NCBI GenBank assembly: GCA_949282215.1
Contig: CASDPF010000016.1
Coordinates: 1 to 37,658 of the forward strand
Origin: an uncultured bacterium
GTDB lineage: Bacteria > Cyanobacteriota > Vampirovibrionia > Gastranaerophilales > Gastranaerophilaceae
DNA length: 37,658 nt
Direction of reading: 5' to 3'
In this document: piece by piece, positions 1 through 8,274 of the stretch
How the letters are laid out: every line of letters begins with the position of its first letter
Numbering within the stretch: the first letter of the stretch is position 1
Made by a program: the position numbers and the translations under genes
Notes under the pieces: model-generated
Database searches by the model: none
The model's input: the letters and a program-made list of their open reading frames with translations, nothing else
What the model was told of the DNA's origin: nothing

Positions 1-71
1 ATTAACCCCAAAAACATATAAACTCCTAAATAATAAACACTAAAAGAGACCATTAGGATGCAGAAAACGAC

Positions 72-97
72 CCACTCAGCAATGAGTGGTTTTTTTT
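72..97 (+). terminator. Rho-independent terminator of an upstream gene
   Basis: CCACTCA (72-78) pairs with TGAGTGG (83-89) around a GCAA tetraloop and is followed by eight T residues on the + strand. No + strand gene ends inside the window before it, so it most likely ends a unit lying left of position 1. rsmG converges on it from the other side. Confidence 0.88.
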
Positions 98-147
98 ATA
101 CTTAAATAACAACTGCCAAAAATATCTAATTCCTTAAACCAGATGAA

Positions 148-741
148 TTAGAACTTTTTCAAAACTATTAGATTTCTAATATATACTTCTTCTAAAGGTA
201 ACTGATATTCTAAAATATTAACGAGCTCTAATTTCTGTTTTTTCAGAACTGCTCTAGCATCTTCGATTTCATCCTCAGCACGCTTTGACTTATAAGCAAT
301 AAAATACCCGCCTTTATTTAATAAAGGTGCAGCATAGCCTGAAATAATTTTCAAATTTGCAACGGCTCTTGAAGTAATAATATCAAATTTATCATTTAAA
401 TTTTCAACTCTATCACAAATCGGATGAAGGTTTGATATTTTCAATTCTGATTTCATATTTTCAATAGCTGTAATTTTTTTTCTTATACTATCAAGGGCAA
501 AAACTTCTAAATCAGGATATACAATCGCAATGGGAACAGAAGGAAAGCCTCCTCCAGTACCGATATCAAGTAGTGTTTTAAAATTATTGTCATATTTATC
601 AAAAAATTTTTCGATAGCCAAACTGTCAAATATATGTTTTTCCCATAAAAATTTTTCATCATTTTTTGAAATAAGGTTCAGGATTGAATTTTGCTTCAAA
701 AACACTTTAATATAATCATCGAATAAATTCTTATTGCTCAT
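148..741 (-). CDS. rsmG: 16S rRNA (guanine527-N7)-methyltransferase RsmG
   Basis: The 197-residue protein has the RsmG/GidB architecture: a helical N-terminal segment, then the SAM-binding loop LLDIGTGGGFPS at about residues 57-68, an acidic strand end (FALDS, 81-85) and the family SRAVANL segment near 124-130. RsmG uses SAM to methylate N7 of G527 in 16S rRNA, in the cytoplasm. It is slightly shorter than many orthologues but looks complete. The ATG at 741 overlaps the end of the upstream P-loop/TPR gene by 11 bases, so the two are probably co-transcribed and translationally coupled. Identification is by motif and size; function follows from the family. Confidence 0.95.
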   Translation of the reverse strand: MSNKNLFDDYIKVFLKQNSILNLISKNDEKFLWEKHIFDSLAIEKFFDKYDNNFKTLLDIGTGGGFPSVPIAIVYPDLEVFALDSIRKKITAIENMKSELKISNLHPICDRVENLNDKFDIITSRAVANLKIISGYAAPLLNKGGYFIAYKSKRAEDEIEDARAVLKKQKLELVNILEYQLPLEEVYIRNLIVLKKF

Positions 742-3127
742 TTTTCAACTCTTTTTCCAATTCTTCAAACTTAGCACCTAATCTGATTTTTAAATCTTTT
801 AATCTTTGCAATATTTTTTGTTTTAAGTCCCTATTATTTTCAACCGAGTGAAGGGCAATAACATAGCACTTCAAAGCTTGTTTAATATTTTTGTGGTTCA
901 TAAAAAAATCACCATATTCAAGGTATACGGCAGACTTATAAGTTTTATCACCTAACTGTAAAGAACTTTTTATTGCCTTTTTAAAGAAGCCATCAGCCCT
1001 ATCAGGTTCATGTCTTGATGTCATTTCAGCTAATTTTAAAGCTGATGAATAAATGCCTGAGTTATTATTATTCTGTTCATCAATATCTAAACTTTTTTGA
1101 TAATATTTAAATGCCAATTCACTCATGCCTGTCTCATCAAAAATAAGAGCTAAATTTGACAACGCAGCAGCTAAATGCGGATTATTTTTATCAATTTCGG
1201 AGCATTTTCTGTAATACAAAACAGCTTCTTCAGCTTCATCCAGTTCATCGCAGCACAGTGCATATTTGAAATATAAATCCGCAAGTAAAGCTTTATCCGT
1301 CAACGGCTGGACTAATTCGATAGCCTTTTTGTAATATGAATAAGATTTAAGCGGGTCTTCACTGTATAGTACTGCTGCAAGCATGTTGGACTTAATTTTT
1401 AATTCCTCTGAAGCTTGATTTTCCTGAAGAATTTCATTTATGAGCTTTTTCGCCTTATCATGTTTGAAAGTAATATAAAATATATTAGTAACAGCGAGCT
1501 TCATCTCTATAATTTTATCAATATCACCGGCAGATATATAAAATTCAAGTGCCAAATCATAGTATCTTAATGAATTAAACCAATCAGAGAGCTTTTCATA
1601 ACACTCTGCAAGACGAGTATATACCGTTGGAAGGAATGTATAAAAATCATCATCATCTTTTTGCAACAATGCCCTTTGGTAAAAGGCAATAGCTTTTTTG
1701 TAATTATATTGATTTTCTTCCCCTTTTGCAGAATTAATAAGACCGGATAAAGGAAGTTTTGTTTCGTTTTCATTAAGAGTCTTATTAGAGTAATCTATAA
1801 ATTTATTTATAGAATCCGCGATTTCAGTCATAATCTTTTTCTCGTCCTCTTCAGTCTCAAAGATAAAGGAAATATTTTTCAACTTATCTTCATTATTTTG
1901 CGGATTAGATTGAGTTTTGTTTTGATTACCGGAGTCAATTAGCATGGCAGTAGAGTTTTCAATAGCAGTTACAGACTGTGTAAAATTCGGACGCTGAGGT
2001 ATAAACATACTGTGATACTCAATTTCTGAACGCATTGTCTGACGTGAAATTAATAAATCTCTCTCGAAAGGTTTTAAAGGCAGTTGAGTATTATATAAAT
2101 CAACACAAGCTCGATGAAGTTTTACAAAAACAGAATCAGGAATAGAATTTGCAGATATTTCTTTATAATAGTCCTGCAAATATATCATATTTTTGTCTTG
2201 TGAAATAATTTGCTTTTCTAAGAAAAATTTAATTCTTTCCTCATTATACAAATTCAAAGCCTTTAATAAATTAGCACTAACAGGGTGCCTCATAGTAGTT
2301 AAAAATCTGAAAAGGTGACCACTCACAGGATCTACAAATGATAAAGCTTCTCTTAAAATAAAATCGTTGTATGATAAAAAACTTTTTGTATAACCTTTTA
2401 GAAAATCAACAATATTGAGATTATGAGATTTTATAACATCTAAAGACAATGAAGTGTAAAAGAAATACCCGCGAGAATATTTATATAATTCATCCGAAAC
2501 AGGCCCTATTAACCTTACACCTTCAGAACGGAGATACTTTTCAAATATAGATTTTTCAAGAGCTAATATAGAAAGTCTTTCATAATCTATAGAAACAAAT
2601 TCTTCATAATTAAACTTTCGGGAGATAATAATTACTTTTATATTATCCTTTTGCAAAAGATGAAATAAAAAATCTAAAATTTCAGATTTATTATCTTTCA
2701 ATACCATTTCAAAAGAATTAATTACAATTACAACCGGATTATCAATTGCACCAAAATAAGCATCAATTTTCTGTGTAAAATTATCAAACTTAGCTTTTGG
2801 CTGTTTTATCAGATTTTTAAGTGCGAGATTTTTAAAATCCTCGAAAAATGATAACAAAATATCATCAAGGATAGTTGTCTCGTAGCAGTTATAATTTAAT
2901 ACAATTGTAGGTTCAGAGACAAAAGAAAGTGCATAATTCACAACTCGCGTCTTGCCCGTTCCTAAAAAACCGTTTACAAGCAATAATGATTTTTGACTAC
3001 ACAAAAAACTATGAATACTTTCAATCTGGGTTAAATTATTCTCAAGAAGAAAAGGATTAATACTGCCGTTTTCGTTTTTTAGCAGATTTTTTTTATCTAT
3101 AATTCCATCAATAAAGGCACTTTTCAT
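731..3127 (-). CDS. P-loop ATPase with C-terminal TPR repeats (STAND-like)
   Basis: The frame stays open to a TTG at 3163, but the first ATG is at 3127 and gives 798 residues; no Shine-Dalgarno precedes either. Near residues 53-60 there is a Walker A loop (GFLGTGKT). A hydrophobic strand ending in VVIVINSFE resembles Walker B, and IIISRKF may be a sensor-like element. The C-terminal half holds repeated helix pairs with TPR spacing (for example ALLYYR-, AFKYYQKSLDID- and ALKCYVIAL-type helices). An N-terminal NTPase followed by TPRs is typical of STAND signalling or scaffold proteins; the ligand and role here are unknown. An Asn/Gln-rich, probably disordered linker lies mid-protein. A best-fit promoter puts transcription start at or next to the ATG. 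It lies directly upstream of, and overlaps, rsmG. Confidence 0.8.
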   Translation of the reverse strand: MKSAFIDGIIDKKNLLKNENGSINPFLLENNLTQIESIHSFLCSQKSLLLVNGFLGTGKTRVVNYALSFVSEPTIVLNYNCYETTILDDILLSFFEDFKNLALKNLIKQPKAKFDNFTQKIDAYFGAIDNPVVIVINSFEMVLKDNKSEILDFLFHLLQKDNIKVIIISRKFNYEEFVSIDYERLSILALEKSIFEKYLRSEGVRLIGPVSDELYKYSRGYFFYTSLSLDVIKSHNLNIVDFLKGYTKSFLSYNDFILREALSFVDPVSGHLFRFLTTMRHPVSANLLKALNLYNEERIKFFLEKQIISQDKNMIYLQDYYKEISANSIPDSVFVKLHRACVDLYNTQLPLKPFERDLLISRQTMRSEIEYHSMFIPQRPNFTQSVTAIENSTAMLIDSGNQNKTQSNPQNNEDKLKNISFIFETEEDEKKIMTEIADSINKFIDYSNKTLNENETKLPLSGLINSAKGEENQYNYKKAIAFYQRALLQKDDDDFYTFLPTVYTRLAECYEKLSDWFNSLRYYDLALEFYISAGDIDKIIEMKLAVTNIFYITFKHDKAKKLINEILQENQASEELKIKSNMLAAVLYSEDPLKSYSYYKKAIELVQPLTDKALLADLYFKYALCCDELDEAEEAVLYYRKCSEIDKNNPHLAAALSNLALIFDETGMSELAFKYYQKSLDIDEQNNNNSGIYSSALKLAEMTSRHEPDRADGFFKKAIKSSLQLGDKTYKSAVYLEYGDFFMNHKNIKQALKCYVIALHSVENNRDLKQKILQRLKDLKIRLGAKFEELEKELKNEQ

Positions 3128-3163
3128 ATAGATTAATATATATGATTTTATCACATTTTGCAA
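3128..3163 (-). promoter_or_regulatory. Promoter of the P-loop/TPR gene
   Basis: On the minus strand TTGCAA (3158-3163) and TATATT (3135-3140) are separated by 17 bases. The -10 box ends 7 bases before the ATG at 3127, so the predicted start is at or beside the first codon, consistent with the absence of a Shine-Dalgarno. AT-rich DNA makes single promoter matches uncertain. Confidence 0.5.
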
Positions 3164-3178
3164 ATTTTATTTAAATAA

Positions 3179-3207
3179 TTGCACTTTCTTTTTTTTGATA
3201 GTACAAT
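3179..3207 (+). promoter_or_regulatory. Promoter of the envelope gene block
   Basis: TTGCAC (3179-3184) and TACAAT (3202-3207) are 17 bases apart, close to the sigma-70 consensus. A T-rich spacer lies between them. The start should fall near 3214, giving a leader of about 22 bases with the AGGGGAAAGG ribosome-binding site of the microprotein gene at 3236. Confidence 0.7.
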
Positions 3208-3235
3208 GTAGAGTAGTAAAATTTAGGGGAAAGGT

Positions 3236-3340
3236 ATGGAATTTTTTAGAAAACACCAGAAATTAATCGTCGGCATTATAGCAGTAACATTTATTGCTTG
3301 GACAGTCGGATTGATGATGATTCCTCTTGTTATAAAATAG
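3236..3340 (+). CDS. 34-residue single-pass membrane microprotein
   Basis: An ATG at 3236 follows a good ribosome-binding site (AGGGGAAAGG) and opens a 34-codon frame ending in TAG at 3338-3340. The product has a short basic N-terminus (FRKHQK) and one hydrophobic segment, IVGIIAVTFIAWTVGLMMIP, so it should be a single-TM inner-membrane peptide. The frame stops 3 bases before the ATG of the M23 peptidase gene, which has no convincing ribosome-binding site of its own; this implies translational coupling. The sequence recalls the membrane anchor at the start of SurA/PpiD-type proteins, but nothing follows it here. Its strong RBS, its position just behind a promoter and its TM character favour a real gene over a chance ORF. 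Confidence 0.7.
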   Translation: MEFFRKHQKLIVGIIAVTFIAWTVGLMMIPLVIK

Positions 3341-3343
3341 CTT

Positions 3344-4468
3344 ATGAAAAAGTTCCTGAAAAGAATATCTTTATACATATTATCAATTTTTATATTGACA
3401 GCAGGACTGTCAAACATTGCTTACTGCTCAAATTTAAATACTATAAACCTAAAAATGAAAAATACTCAAGAGAAAATTAAAACCCTCAAACTCAAAGAAA
3501 ATCAGGAAAAGAGCAAACTGGTAAGAAATCAACGTAAGAAAGAAGAAAATCAAGCTAACTTAAATGCATCAAAAAAGCAATATTCTGATATTGACTCAAA
3601 ATTAAGAGCTATGGAAACCGAATATAATAATTCAATAGCAGAATTTAATAAAGTTGATACCCAGATGAAAAATAGAATTCGTCAAGTATTCAAAACTCAA
3701 AGGAGAGGAATGTTTGAGCTGATTTTATCAGCAAAAGATTTAAACGGTTTGTTGGATGTAATTTATTTTGAAAGAATCATAATAAAAAATGACTACAAAC
3801 GTATGATGGCATTAAAAACAAAATCTGCTAAAATAGCTAAGATGAAAAAAGATATTGAAGCTCAAAAAGCTTATCTGGCACAGGCGATTAAAGATATAAA
3901 CTCTCAGCAGGTTTCGATTCAGCGAGCAATTGCAGAGAATCAAAGTATGATTAATAAACTGAAAACAGACAGAAAAGCATACGAACGTTCAGAAAGAGAG
4001 CTTGCAAGACAATCAGCTAACCTGCAAAGCATGATAAGCAAAAGCTACGGACATTCAACCGTAAAAGTTTCATCAAGCGGATTTATGAAACCAATAGCAG
4101 GAAGAATAACATCCCCGTTCGGATGGCGTACACACCCGATATTTAAAAGCAGAACATTCCACTCAGGTGTTGATATTGGCGGTCCGAATATGGGAAGCAT
4201 AAGAGCTTCAAATTCAGGTAAAGTAATTTACTCAGGCTGGTATGGCGGATACGGAAAAGTTGTCATAATAGACCATGGAACAGTCAACGGACACCCGACA
4301 ACCACACTTTATGCACACATGTCAGTTACAAAAGTAAGTTCAGGCCAGACAGTTTCAAAAGGACAAGTCATAGGACTTGAAGGTACAACAGGATATAGTA
4401 CAGGTCCGCATTGTCACTTTGAGGTAAGAATTAACGGTAAACCTAACAATCCGTTAAATTATATTTAA
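3344..4468 (+). CDS. EnvC-like murein peptidase, M23 (LytM) domain
   Basis: 374 residues with the layout of EnvC/NlpD-type murein hydrolases. A signal sequence or anchor covers about residues 1-29, a long charged coiled coil 34-235, and an M23/LytM domain 248-374. The zinc site looks complete: H273-x3-D277 (HSGVD), H325 (YAH) and H356-x-H358 (HCH). E. coli EnvC has lost its metal ligands and only activates amidases. This protein keeps them, so it is more likely an active endopeptidase cutting peptide cross-links in the periplasm, perhaps at division. It starts 3 bases after the microprotein and is followed after 17 bases by the LptD-like gene. The family call is firm; substrate and division role are inferred. 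Confidence 0.9.
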   Translation: MKKFLKRISLYILSIFILTAGLSNIAYCSNLNTINLKMKNTQEKIKTLKLKENQEKSKLVRNQRKKEENQANLNASKKQYSDIDSKLRAMETEYNNSIAEFNKVDTQMKNRIRQVFKTQRRGMFELILSAKDLNGLLDVIYFERIIIKNDYKRMMALKTKSAKIAKMKKDIEAQKAYLAQAIKDINSQQVSIQRAIAENQSMINKLKTDRKAYERSERELARQSANLQSMISKSYGHSTVKVSSSGFMKPIAGRITSPFGWRTHPIFKSRTFHSGVDIGGPNMGSIRASNSGKVIYSGWYGGYGKVVIIDHGTVNGHPTTTLYAHMSVTKVSSGQTVSKGQVIGLEGTTGYSTGPHCHFEVRINGKPNNPLNYI

Positions 4469-4485
4469 ACATAAGGGTAATATTT

Positions 4486-6801
4486 TTGAGAAAATATGTA
4501 GTTATATCTTTAATAACATTAATGCTCGGGATGCCTGCTTTTGCAGAAGCAACTCCAGAGGGAAATCAACAAATTATAAACGATATGGAACGTTTGCAGG
4601 ACAACTTGTTTATGGCCCCTGTTGTTCCAATACCGGAAGTTGATTATTCCATCAAAACCATAGAAGATACAGTAGGAATGGAACGATATACCGTAACTAA
4701 AAACGGTACTCCTATGTTTAAAAAATTACGCATAAAAATTCAAAATTATTACAGAATTAAGGCACATGAAGAAGACCTTGAACAACAAAAAAGAGAAGCA
4801 GAAGAATTCAAAAGACTTCAAGCTGAAGAAAATGAAGATGATTTAACTATTGAAGAACTAACAGACAGAAATCTGAAAAAAATAAATAATGAAAATAATG
4901 GTACTGAAATAGAAACTGAAAAAAAAGAAAAAAACATTTTTTCATTTTTCAAAAAGAACAAAAAGCAAAACAGCAATACAGAAACAGAAACTGTAAATAA
5001 AACAAACTCGGAAAGTCAAGAAGATTCTAATAATTCAAAAATAGAATTATCAGGTACAGTAACACAACAGTCTGCCCCAAACGATGTCCAGCTTGATTGT
5101 GATATTGTACAATACTATGAAGCCAGAAATGAAGTGGAAGCTATCGGAAATCCTGTCTTATATTTTCCACCGCAAGACATTACATTAAAGGCAGACAAAA
5201 TTGTATATAACTCAATTTCAAATATAATAAAAGCATATGGAAATGTTCAAATTTTAAAAGGCAACGAACCTATATATGGAGATTTTATTCAAATTAATTT
5301 AAATGAAGAAACCTCATTTATAGAAAATATGACTGCTGAAAAAATGATGATGAGGATTCATGCAAGAAATGCTCAATCAGCAGATAACAAAATAATACTT
5401 GAAGAAGGTAACATGCATGCTGCAAAACCTTTTGTAGCAAGGTTTAAGACCAGAATATTAGGAACAGATTTAACCAGAATGGTAATTAATGAAGAAGACC
5501 GCTCTGTATTGGATCAATCAGGACAAGCGAAAGTTACATTAAACGCTAAAGAAATTGACGTTGATGCGGATAAAGAACACAATGTCGTAACAGTTAAAGA
5601 CGCAGATTTAAGCTATAACGACCGACATCTTTTGCATTTTAGAAATGCAAAAATATATACAAATAAACATAACGACTATTTTGAAGCAAATTATCCTGAA
5701 ATCGGTTCTCGTTCAAACCTCGGAATGTTTTTAGGGCCAGGTTTTGTATTCAAAACCCCGTTTGCATCAACAGTTAAATTGATACCATTCCTTAATTATA
5801 AAAATGATATAGGTGTCGGCGGTGCTATCAAATACAAAAGCAGTACCAACCAAACAGAATTTATGTATGGTTCAGCTGAAGATATTTTTGTATTAAGAGG
5901 TAAGCAACAATTGGATGATAATCTATATTTGCAATACGGTGCAAATTCATATTTGGATGACTGGTTTATGGGCAACCGTATGGCAAAGTATGCAGCTGAA
6001 TTAGTATATAACAAAGGAAGACGCGTAAAAAATTTCTTAGGTCCGAAAATGGATCTGACATTTAAAAACAGATTTAGTGCTGGTATAATGGAAGATAACG
6101 ACCGTGCACAATATGACTCTAAGAATATGACATCAACAGGAGTTACAACGCCAAGATTCAAGTATATGAGTGAATTAAACCAAACGCTATATACTCTCGG
6201 GAACAAAGAAGAGCTAAAATATGCGGATGTCGGGCTTGTATTACAGGGAAGTGCTGCATTATATGGAACAGGCGAGACACAGTTTGTAGGTAGAATTGGG
6301 CCAAGAATTCATACGCAATACAAATACTGGATGCAGGATATAGGATATTTTGCCTCTGCATATCAAGACGATTCCCCAATGCCGATGTTCGATGCATATC
6401 GTTACGGACATTCGAACCTATATTTAAGAGAAGCTCTCAGAATCAATAAATATTTCACTATAGCTTATGCAACATCAATAAACTTATCAGATGATGCTCC
6501 GAACAAAAAGCAATGGCAGGAAAATGCTTTTATATTTGCTTTAGGGCCTGATGACTTCAAAATAAATTTAGGTTATGACTTTATACGTCAAAATACATAC
6601 TTTGGTATCAGTGTAGCTTTAGATACAAAAAATACAAATATAAATTTCGATAAAATGGTTATAAAAAATCCAGATAAACTAGCAAGCAATGAAAAAGAAA
6701 TAAAAGAAATAAGCTTTGAAGAAAAAGACAGTAAAGAAAAAGTTAAGCGTACTTATGCTGAAGTAATAGAAATTGAAGATCCAAGCAGAGAAGAATTATA
6801 A
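4486..6801 (+). CDS. OstA/LptD-like LPS-assembly outer-membrane protein
   Basis: The start is a TTG at 4486 after an AAGGG ribosome-binding site. The N-terminus is a signal peptide with a cleavage site after PAFA (about residue 20). Residues about 100-195 are Glu/Lys/Asn-rich and probably disordered. From about 196 to 400 there are repeated short beta-strand units of OstA/LptA type (DCDIVQYYEARNEVEAIGNP, then a KADKIVYNSISNIIKAYGNV-type unit). The C-terminal half, with alternating aromatic strands, looks like a beta-barrel. This is the LptD plan: a periplasmic jellyroll plus a barrel that inserts LPS into the outer leaflet. The sequence is far from proteobacterial LptD and may belong to the cyanobacterial-type branch, so no symbol is given. 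lpxI and lpxB lie just downstream. Confidence 0.75.
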   Translation: MRKYVVISLITLMLGMPAFAEATPEGNQQIINDMERLQDNLFMAPVVPIPEVDYSIKTIEDTVGMERYTVTKNGTPMFKKLRIKIQNYYRIKAHEEDLEQQKREAEEFKRLQAEENEDDLTIEELTDRNLKKINNENNGTEIETEKKEKNIFSFFKKNKKQNSNTETETVNKTNSESQEDSNNSKIELSGTVTQQSAPNDVQLDCDIVQYYEARNEVEAIGNPVLYFPPQDITLKADKIVYNSISNIIKAYGNVQILKGNEPIYGDFIQINLNEETSFIENMTAEKMMMRIHARNAQSADNKIILEEGNMHAAKPFVARFKTRILGTDLTRMVINEEDRSVLDQSGQAKVTLNAKEIDVDADKEHNVVTVKDADLSYNDRHLLHFRNAKIYTNKHNDYFEANYPEIGSRSNLGMFLGPGFVFKTPFASTVKLIPFLNYKNDIGVGGAIKYKSSTNQTEFMYGSAEDIFVLRGKQQLDDNLYLQYGANSYLDDWFMGNRMAKYAAELVYNKGRRVKNFLGPKMDLTFKNRFSAGIMEDNDRAQYDSKNMTSTGVTTPRFKYMSELNQTLYTLGNKEELKYADVGLVLQGSAALYGTGETQFVGRIGPRIHTQYKYWMQDIGYFASAYQDDSPMPMFDAYRYGHSNLYLREALRINKYFTIAYATSINLSDDAPNKKQWQENAFIFALGPDDFKINLGYDFIRQNTYFGISVALDTKNTNINFDKMVIKNPDKLASNEKEIKEISFEEKDSKEKVKRTYAEVIEIEDPSREEL

Positions 6802-6802
6802 A

Positions 6803-7435
6803 ATGAAATTAGAAGCATTAAAAAAAGAATTAATATATTACGGAAAACTTTGTGGCGAAAAGAATTTCACCCCTGGCATTTCTGGCAATATGTCGGCAAG
6901 ATTTGAAGACAAAATAGTTATTACTGCATCTGGCACTGCAAATGGGTATTTATCAGAGGATGATTTTTCTTTAATGGATTTTGACGGAAATGTACTTGAT
7001 GGAAATCCAAAAGCATCCAGTGAAAAAATGCTTCATGCTGAGTTTTATAAAATGCGGAGTGACATAAATTATGTAATACATGTACATTCTCCATACCTTT
7101 GTACATTCGCGTCCTGCGGTAAATCATTGGAAGAACCGATTATGGCAGAAAATGTATTCTATTTCGGAGGTATTCCGCTTGCAGAATACGCACTTCCATC
7201 ATCTCAAGAATTAGTAAAAAATACGGCTAAATATTTTAATAAATATGACTCCGTACTTATGGCAAATCACGGTTTTATAACCGGAGGAAAAAATTTAAAG
7301 GAAACATATTTAAAATTAGAAATGGCTGAAAGCTATGCTCAAGTTGTTTTTAATACAAAACTACTAGGGAACGCCGTCCTACTAAATGAACAACAAGTAG
7401 AAGAAATTATTGGATTAAAAAATAAAACTAAATAG
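6803..7435 (+). CDS. Class II aldolase/adducin family protein (FucA-like)
   Basis: 210 residues from the ATG at 6803, one base after the previous stop; the frame is open upstream to a TTG at 6773, but the ATG has an AGAGAAG site at a reasonable distance. Family signatures are GNMSAR (phosphate loop), ITASGTA, the SSEKMLHAEFY helix whose Glu is the usual zinc/catalytic residue, HVHSPY (two zinc His) and ANHG (third zinc His). All metal ligands are therefore present. Relatives include L-fuculose-1-phosphate aldolase, ribulose-5-phosphate 4-epimerase and methylthioribulose-1-phosphate dehydratase, which cannot be told apart by eye. Its place between the LptD-like gene and lpxI/lpxB hints at a sugar-phosphate step for the envelope, which is inference only. 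Confidence 0.88.
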   Translation: MKLEALKKELIYYGKLCGEKNFTPGISGNMSARFEDKIVITASGTANGYLSEDDFSLMDFDGNVLDGNPKASSEKMLHAEFYKMRSDINYVIHVHSPYLCTFASCGKSLEEPIMAENVFYFGGIPLAEYALPSSQELVKNTAKYFNKYDSVLMANHGFITGGKNLKETYLKLEMAESYAQVVFNTKLLGNAVLLNEQQVEEIIGLKNKTK

Positions 7436-7452
7436 AAAAGAGGAATATAAAA

Positions 7453-8274
7453 GTGTCATTAATGTTAGAAAACAAACAGGGATTAATAGCAGGTGATGGA
7501 ACATTACCGGTAAAAATGGCTCAATACGCTAAAGAAAACGGATTTGAAGTAATTTGTATATCTTTGTCTAAAGATAATTTATCTCAACTAAAAAAATATT
7601 GTACAAAAGTGTATTCTTGTCACCCTGGAGAAATCAATCGAATTGAAGGAATTTTAAAAGATGAACAAATAAAACAACTGACTTTTTTAGGAAAAGTTAA
7701 TAAAAGTGTTCTATTGCAACTATATAAATTTGACTCAAGAGCAATTGAAATCCTAAAAACAGTCGAAAGACTTAATGATGATGAAGTAATGCTTTTAATA
7801 GTAAAAGAAATGGAAAAAATCGGAATTACCGTACTAGACCAAACTATATTCATAAAAAATCTTATGATACCAGCGGGAGTCTTAGGAAAACATAAGCCTA
7901 CCAAAGAACAAATGGAAGATGTCAATTATGGCTTTTGGCTGGCAAAAGAAATGGGAAAAATTGATGTAGGACAATCTGTAATAATCAAAGATAAAATGAT
8001 TATGGCTGTAGAAGCAATAGAAGGTACCGATAAATGTATTAAACGAGGGGCAAAATTAGCTAAGAAAAACGCATCAGTAATTAAAGTTTCAAAACCGAAA
8101 CAAGACAAACGTTTTGATATCCCAACAGTAGGACTTAGAACTTTGCATACGATGAAAAGATATAAAGCAAATTTACTAGCAGTAGAAGCTAATGAGACAA
8201 TAATAGTAGATCAGGAGAAAGTAATAAAATACGCTGATGACAATAACATCGTATTAATGGCAGTAAGTTTATGA
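7453..8274 (+). CDS. lpxI: UDP-2,3-diacylglucosamine pyrophosphatase LpxI
   Basis: 273 residues starting at a GTG (7453) after an AGAGGA site. LpxI hallmarks are the N-terminal GLIAGDGTLPV (10-20), AVEAIEGTD (185-193) and the C-terminal KRFDIPTVGLRT (219-230); the Asp in the last motif is in the region of the catalytic Asp known for this family. LpxI hydrolyses UDP-2,3-diacyl-glucosamine to lipid X, the step done by LpxH in E. coli and LpxG in Chlamydia. It overlaps lpxB, which uses the product, by 4 bases (ATGA). The pairing makes both assignments stronger and indicates lipid A synthesis; lpxA, lpxC and lpxD are not in this window. Confidence 0.95.
   Translation: MSLMLENKQGLIAGDGTLPVKMAQYAKENGFEVICISLSKDNLSQLKKYCTKVYSCHPGEINRIEGILKDEQIKQLTFLGKVNKSVLLQLYKFDSRAIEILKTVERLNDDEVMLLIVKEMEKIGITVLDQTIFIKNLMIPAGVLGKHKPTKEQMEDVNYGFWLAKEMGKIDVGQSVIIKDKMIMAVEAIEGTDKCIKRGAKLAKKNASVIKVSKPKQDKRFDIPTVGLRTLHTMKRYKANLLAVEANETIIVDQEKVIKYADDNNIVLMAVSL

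Noticed and set aside
3127-3163. N-terminal extension of the P-loop/TPR protein to a TTG
   Set aside because: The upstream TTG has no Shine-Dalgarno and the 12 extra residues overlap a good promoter; the first ATG is at 3127.
5796-6206. Long minus-strand ORF inside the LptD-like gene
   Set aside because: Lies wholly within a well-supported gene on the other strand, has no ribosome-binding site and low-complexity composition.
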